Assembly: GCA_041664945.1 (NCBI GenBank)
Contig: JBAYJY010000007.1
Span: forward strand, 1-59,516
Length of the DNA stretch: 59,516 bases
Direction of reading: 5' to 3'
Origin: JBAYJY01 sp041664945
GTDB taxonomy: Bacteria; UBP15; UBA6099
Shown: in pieces, positions 58,042-59,516 of the stretch
How the letters are laid out: every line of letters starts with the position of its first letter
Numbering within the stretch: the stretch's first letter is position 1
Position numbers and translations under genes: made by a program
Notes under the pieces: model-generated
Databases searched by the model: none
Told to the model about the DNA's origin: nothing
Seen by the model: only the letters and a program-made list of their open reading frames with translations

Positions 58042-59516
58042 ATGATGGAGAAACTGGGCATAAGAATAGACGCGCGGGCGCGGCGGATCGGGAGTTTCCG
58101 GCTGTCGGCGCTTGTGCTTGCTTTTATCGTGGTGGCCGGTTTAATAGCCGCGCGGCTGGCCGAGCTTCAGATCGTCAACGGCGCTTCGATGAGAGAGATA
58201 TCCGAAAAAAACAGTTTGCGCGACATTCCGATCCGCTCGATCCGCTCTCAGATGGTCGACAGGAATGGAAGGGAGCTGGCGGTTGACATTCCGCAATATA
58301 AACTATTTAAAATAAAGCAAAACGGTTATTGGGAAGAGAAACGGATCGGGTTCAAGGAGGCGTCTGAGTTTGAGGAGAACGGAACGCCGCCGGGCCAGTA
58401 CGTGGAGGCGGTGCCGACGCGTTATTATCCGATGGGCGAAGTCGCGGCGCACCTGACCGGTTATGCGGGCGAGATCAGTCCGGAGGAGATCACGCATCTT
58501 AGCTCGCGCGGCTACAGAGCCGGCGACCGCGTCGGCAAGAGCGGCCTTGAGAAGCAATACGAATTGAGAATCACGGGCGCCCGCGGGCGAAAGATTGTGC
58601 TTGTTAATTCGCGGGGCAAGTTCATCCGTTATCTGGCGACCGAGCCGCCAAGGGGCAACAAGCCTTTCCGCTGCACGATAGACGCTCGCCTGCAGGCAGA
58701 GGCATACAACGCGCTTAAGGAAGCCAAAAAGAAGGGCGCCGTTCTTTTCATGGACTCGTTCACCGGCGAGATAATCGTGCTGGCGACTTATCCATCGTTC
58801 GACAATAACGTGACATCATCTAACCTGAATCCGGCTATATGGTCCTCGCTGTATTTGGACCCGGCGCACCCGCTTCTGAACCGGGCGATCAGCATATCGG
58901 CGCCTCTCGGCTCTGTTTTCAAGCTTGCCGTCGCAGCCGCGGCGCTTGAGGAAGGGCTTGTAAAACCAGACACTGTTTTTCATTGTCCGGGCGGTTACAG
59001 GCTCGGCAGCGCTTATTTCCACTGTTGGACAACGCACGGCGCGATCAACTTTATTAACGGCATCGCGCAATCCTGCGATGTGGTCTTTTATACCCTCGGA
59101 CACGAGCTGGGGGTTACAAGAATCAGAAAATATGCTAAAATGGTGGGTCTTGGCAAGCGCACGGGCATTGACTTGCCGGGCGAGTCCATCGGAAATGTCC
59201 CCGACGCCGAATGGAAGCGGAACTTTAGGCACAGCGAGTGGTACGAAGGGGACACGATAAGCTACAGCATCGGGCAGGGATATATACAAATCTCGCCGGT
59301 GCAGGCGCTTGTGATGGCGAATGTGTTCGCTACGCGGGGGCTGGTAGTAACGCCGCACTTGTCGGCTGAGAAACATTGGGAGCCGACGCGGGCGGACATA
59401 TCGACGAGGTCAATAGATATCGTTCGAGAGGGGATGCGAAAGGCGGTTATGGCCGGTACATGCGTGCGGCTCAGCCGTTTTGAAGTCCCCTCGGCCGGAA
59501 AAACGGGGACGGCGCA
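58042..59516 (+). CDS. mrdA: penicillin-binding protein 2 (transpeptidase), cut by window edge
   Basis: The frame is open to the window end (491 codons), so the 3' end is missing. After a short cytoplasmic part, one membrane helix (LSALVLAFIVVAGLIAARLA) and the class B dimerisation domain (PIRSIRSQMVDRNGRELAVD) come the transpeptidase motifs: APLGSVFKLAVAAA (SxxK), AQSCDVVFYTLG (SCD, where PBP2 has S-x-D rather than S-x-N) and SAGKTGTA (KTG) at the very end. The start could be the ATG at 58042 or 58045; no good ribosome binding site lies before either. It follows mreD after a 102-base gap and completes the mreBCD-mrdA cluster. Confidence 0.92.
   Translation, partial: MMEKLGIRIDARARRIGSFRLSALVLAFIVVAGLIAARLAELQIVNGASMREISEKNSLRDIPIRSIRSQMVDRNGRELAVDIPQYKLFKIKQNGYWEEKRIGFKEASEFEENGTPPGQYVEAVPTRYYPMGEVAAHLTGYAGEISPEEITHLSSRGYRAGDRVGKSGLEKQYELRITGARGRKIVLVNSRGKFIRYLATEPPRGNKPFRCTIDARLQAEAYNALKEAKKKGAVLFMDSFTGEIIVLATYPSFDNNVTSSNLNPAIWSSLYLDPAHPLLNRAISISAPLGSVFKLAVAAAALEEGLVKPDTVFHCPGGYRLGSAYFHCWTTHGAINFINGIAQSCDVVFYTLGHELGVTRIRKYAKMVGLGKRTGIDLPGESIGNVPDAEWKRNFRHSEWYEGDTISYSIGQGYIQISPVQALVMANVFATRGLVVTPHLSAEKHWEPTRADISTRSIDIVREGMRKAVMAGTCVRLSRFEVPSAGKTGTA

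Overview
This is 59.5 kb of bacterial chromosome, mostly GC-rich (roughly 55-60% by eye) and densely coded. It carries one tRNA and no rRNA, CRISPR array, phage or transposase. The gene content points to a Gram-negative-type, rod-forming, probably anaerobic or microaerophilic bacterium. Supporting genes are an MreBCD/PBP2/PBP1A wall system, a heptose-bisphosphate phosphatase, a tungsten/molybdenum aldehyde:ferredoxin oxidoreductase with an acyl-CoA dehydrogenase, two pyruvate phosphate dikinases and a membrane-anchored ferredoxin. The phylum cannot be fixed from sequence alone. The mix of a RemB/DUF370 protein, CgeB-like glycosyltransferases and many short dispersed intergenic repeats suggests an uncultured candidate-phylum genome, but that is a guess.

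Layout. 1-1825 (-): N-terminal part of a CHASE2 sensor, cut by the window edge. 2141-2449: small unknown protein. 2531-2603: tRNA-Ala(CGC) with promoter and terminator. 2695-10058 (-): a long same-strand run of histidine kinase, secreted metallophosphoesterase, lipoate-ligase-like protein, SRPBCC protein, nitroreductase and glycosyltransferase-TPR fusion. 10269-12714 (+): two tandem CgeB-like glycosyltransferases whose 3' ends look homogenised. 12765-15029 (+): cyclophilin-like protein and a GH97 glycosidase. 15183-16594 (-): zinc-ribbon/LURP-one protein coupled to trpF. 16744-19830 (+): dcd, pepA and a cysteine-rich ferredoxin. 19985-26105: divergent ppdK (-) and mazG plus a second, divergent ppdK (+). 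26223-33662 (+): glyS (a GC mosaic), dnaG, rpoD, a leuB-type dehydrogenase and a methyltransferase. 33849-39308 (-): PBP1A, AOR and acyl-CoA dehydrogenase. 39485-49683 (+): uvrD/pcrA-type helicase, yjbQ, hisH-hisA-hisF-hisI, miaB, mutS, gmhB. 49684-50700: AT-rich island with a broken small ORF and a membrane protein. 50816-59516 (+): an AMP-ligase homologue lacking key motifs, RemB-like protein, AmmeMemoRadiSam radical SAM enzyme, sppA, maf, mreB, mreC, mreD and the start of mrdA (PBP2).

Many neighbouring genes overlap by ATGA or GTGA (trpF, mazG/ppdK2, hisH/hisA, miaB/mutS, sppA/maf/mreB, mreC/mreD), indicating translational coupling. Several intergenic regions hold recognisable sigma-70-type promoters with 16-18 bp spacers, matching the rpoD encoded here.

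No single large new system is obvious. The observations most worth a second look are these: MreB with Asp-to-Asn and Glu-to-Gln changes in its nucleotide motif; an acyl-CoA-ligase-like protein with a ruined P-loop and no catalytic C-terminal lysine; the eight-cysteines-in-ten motif of the membrane-anchored ferredoxin; a paralogous PPDK coupled to MazG; an abrupt GC drop inside glyS; inverted repeat copies flanking yjbQ; a predicted leaderless hisH; and a G-quadruplex-type tract just upstream of mrdA.
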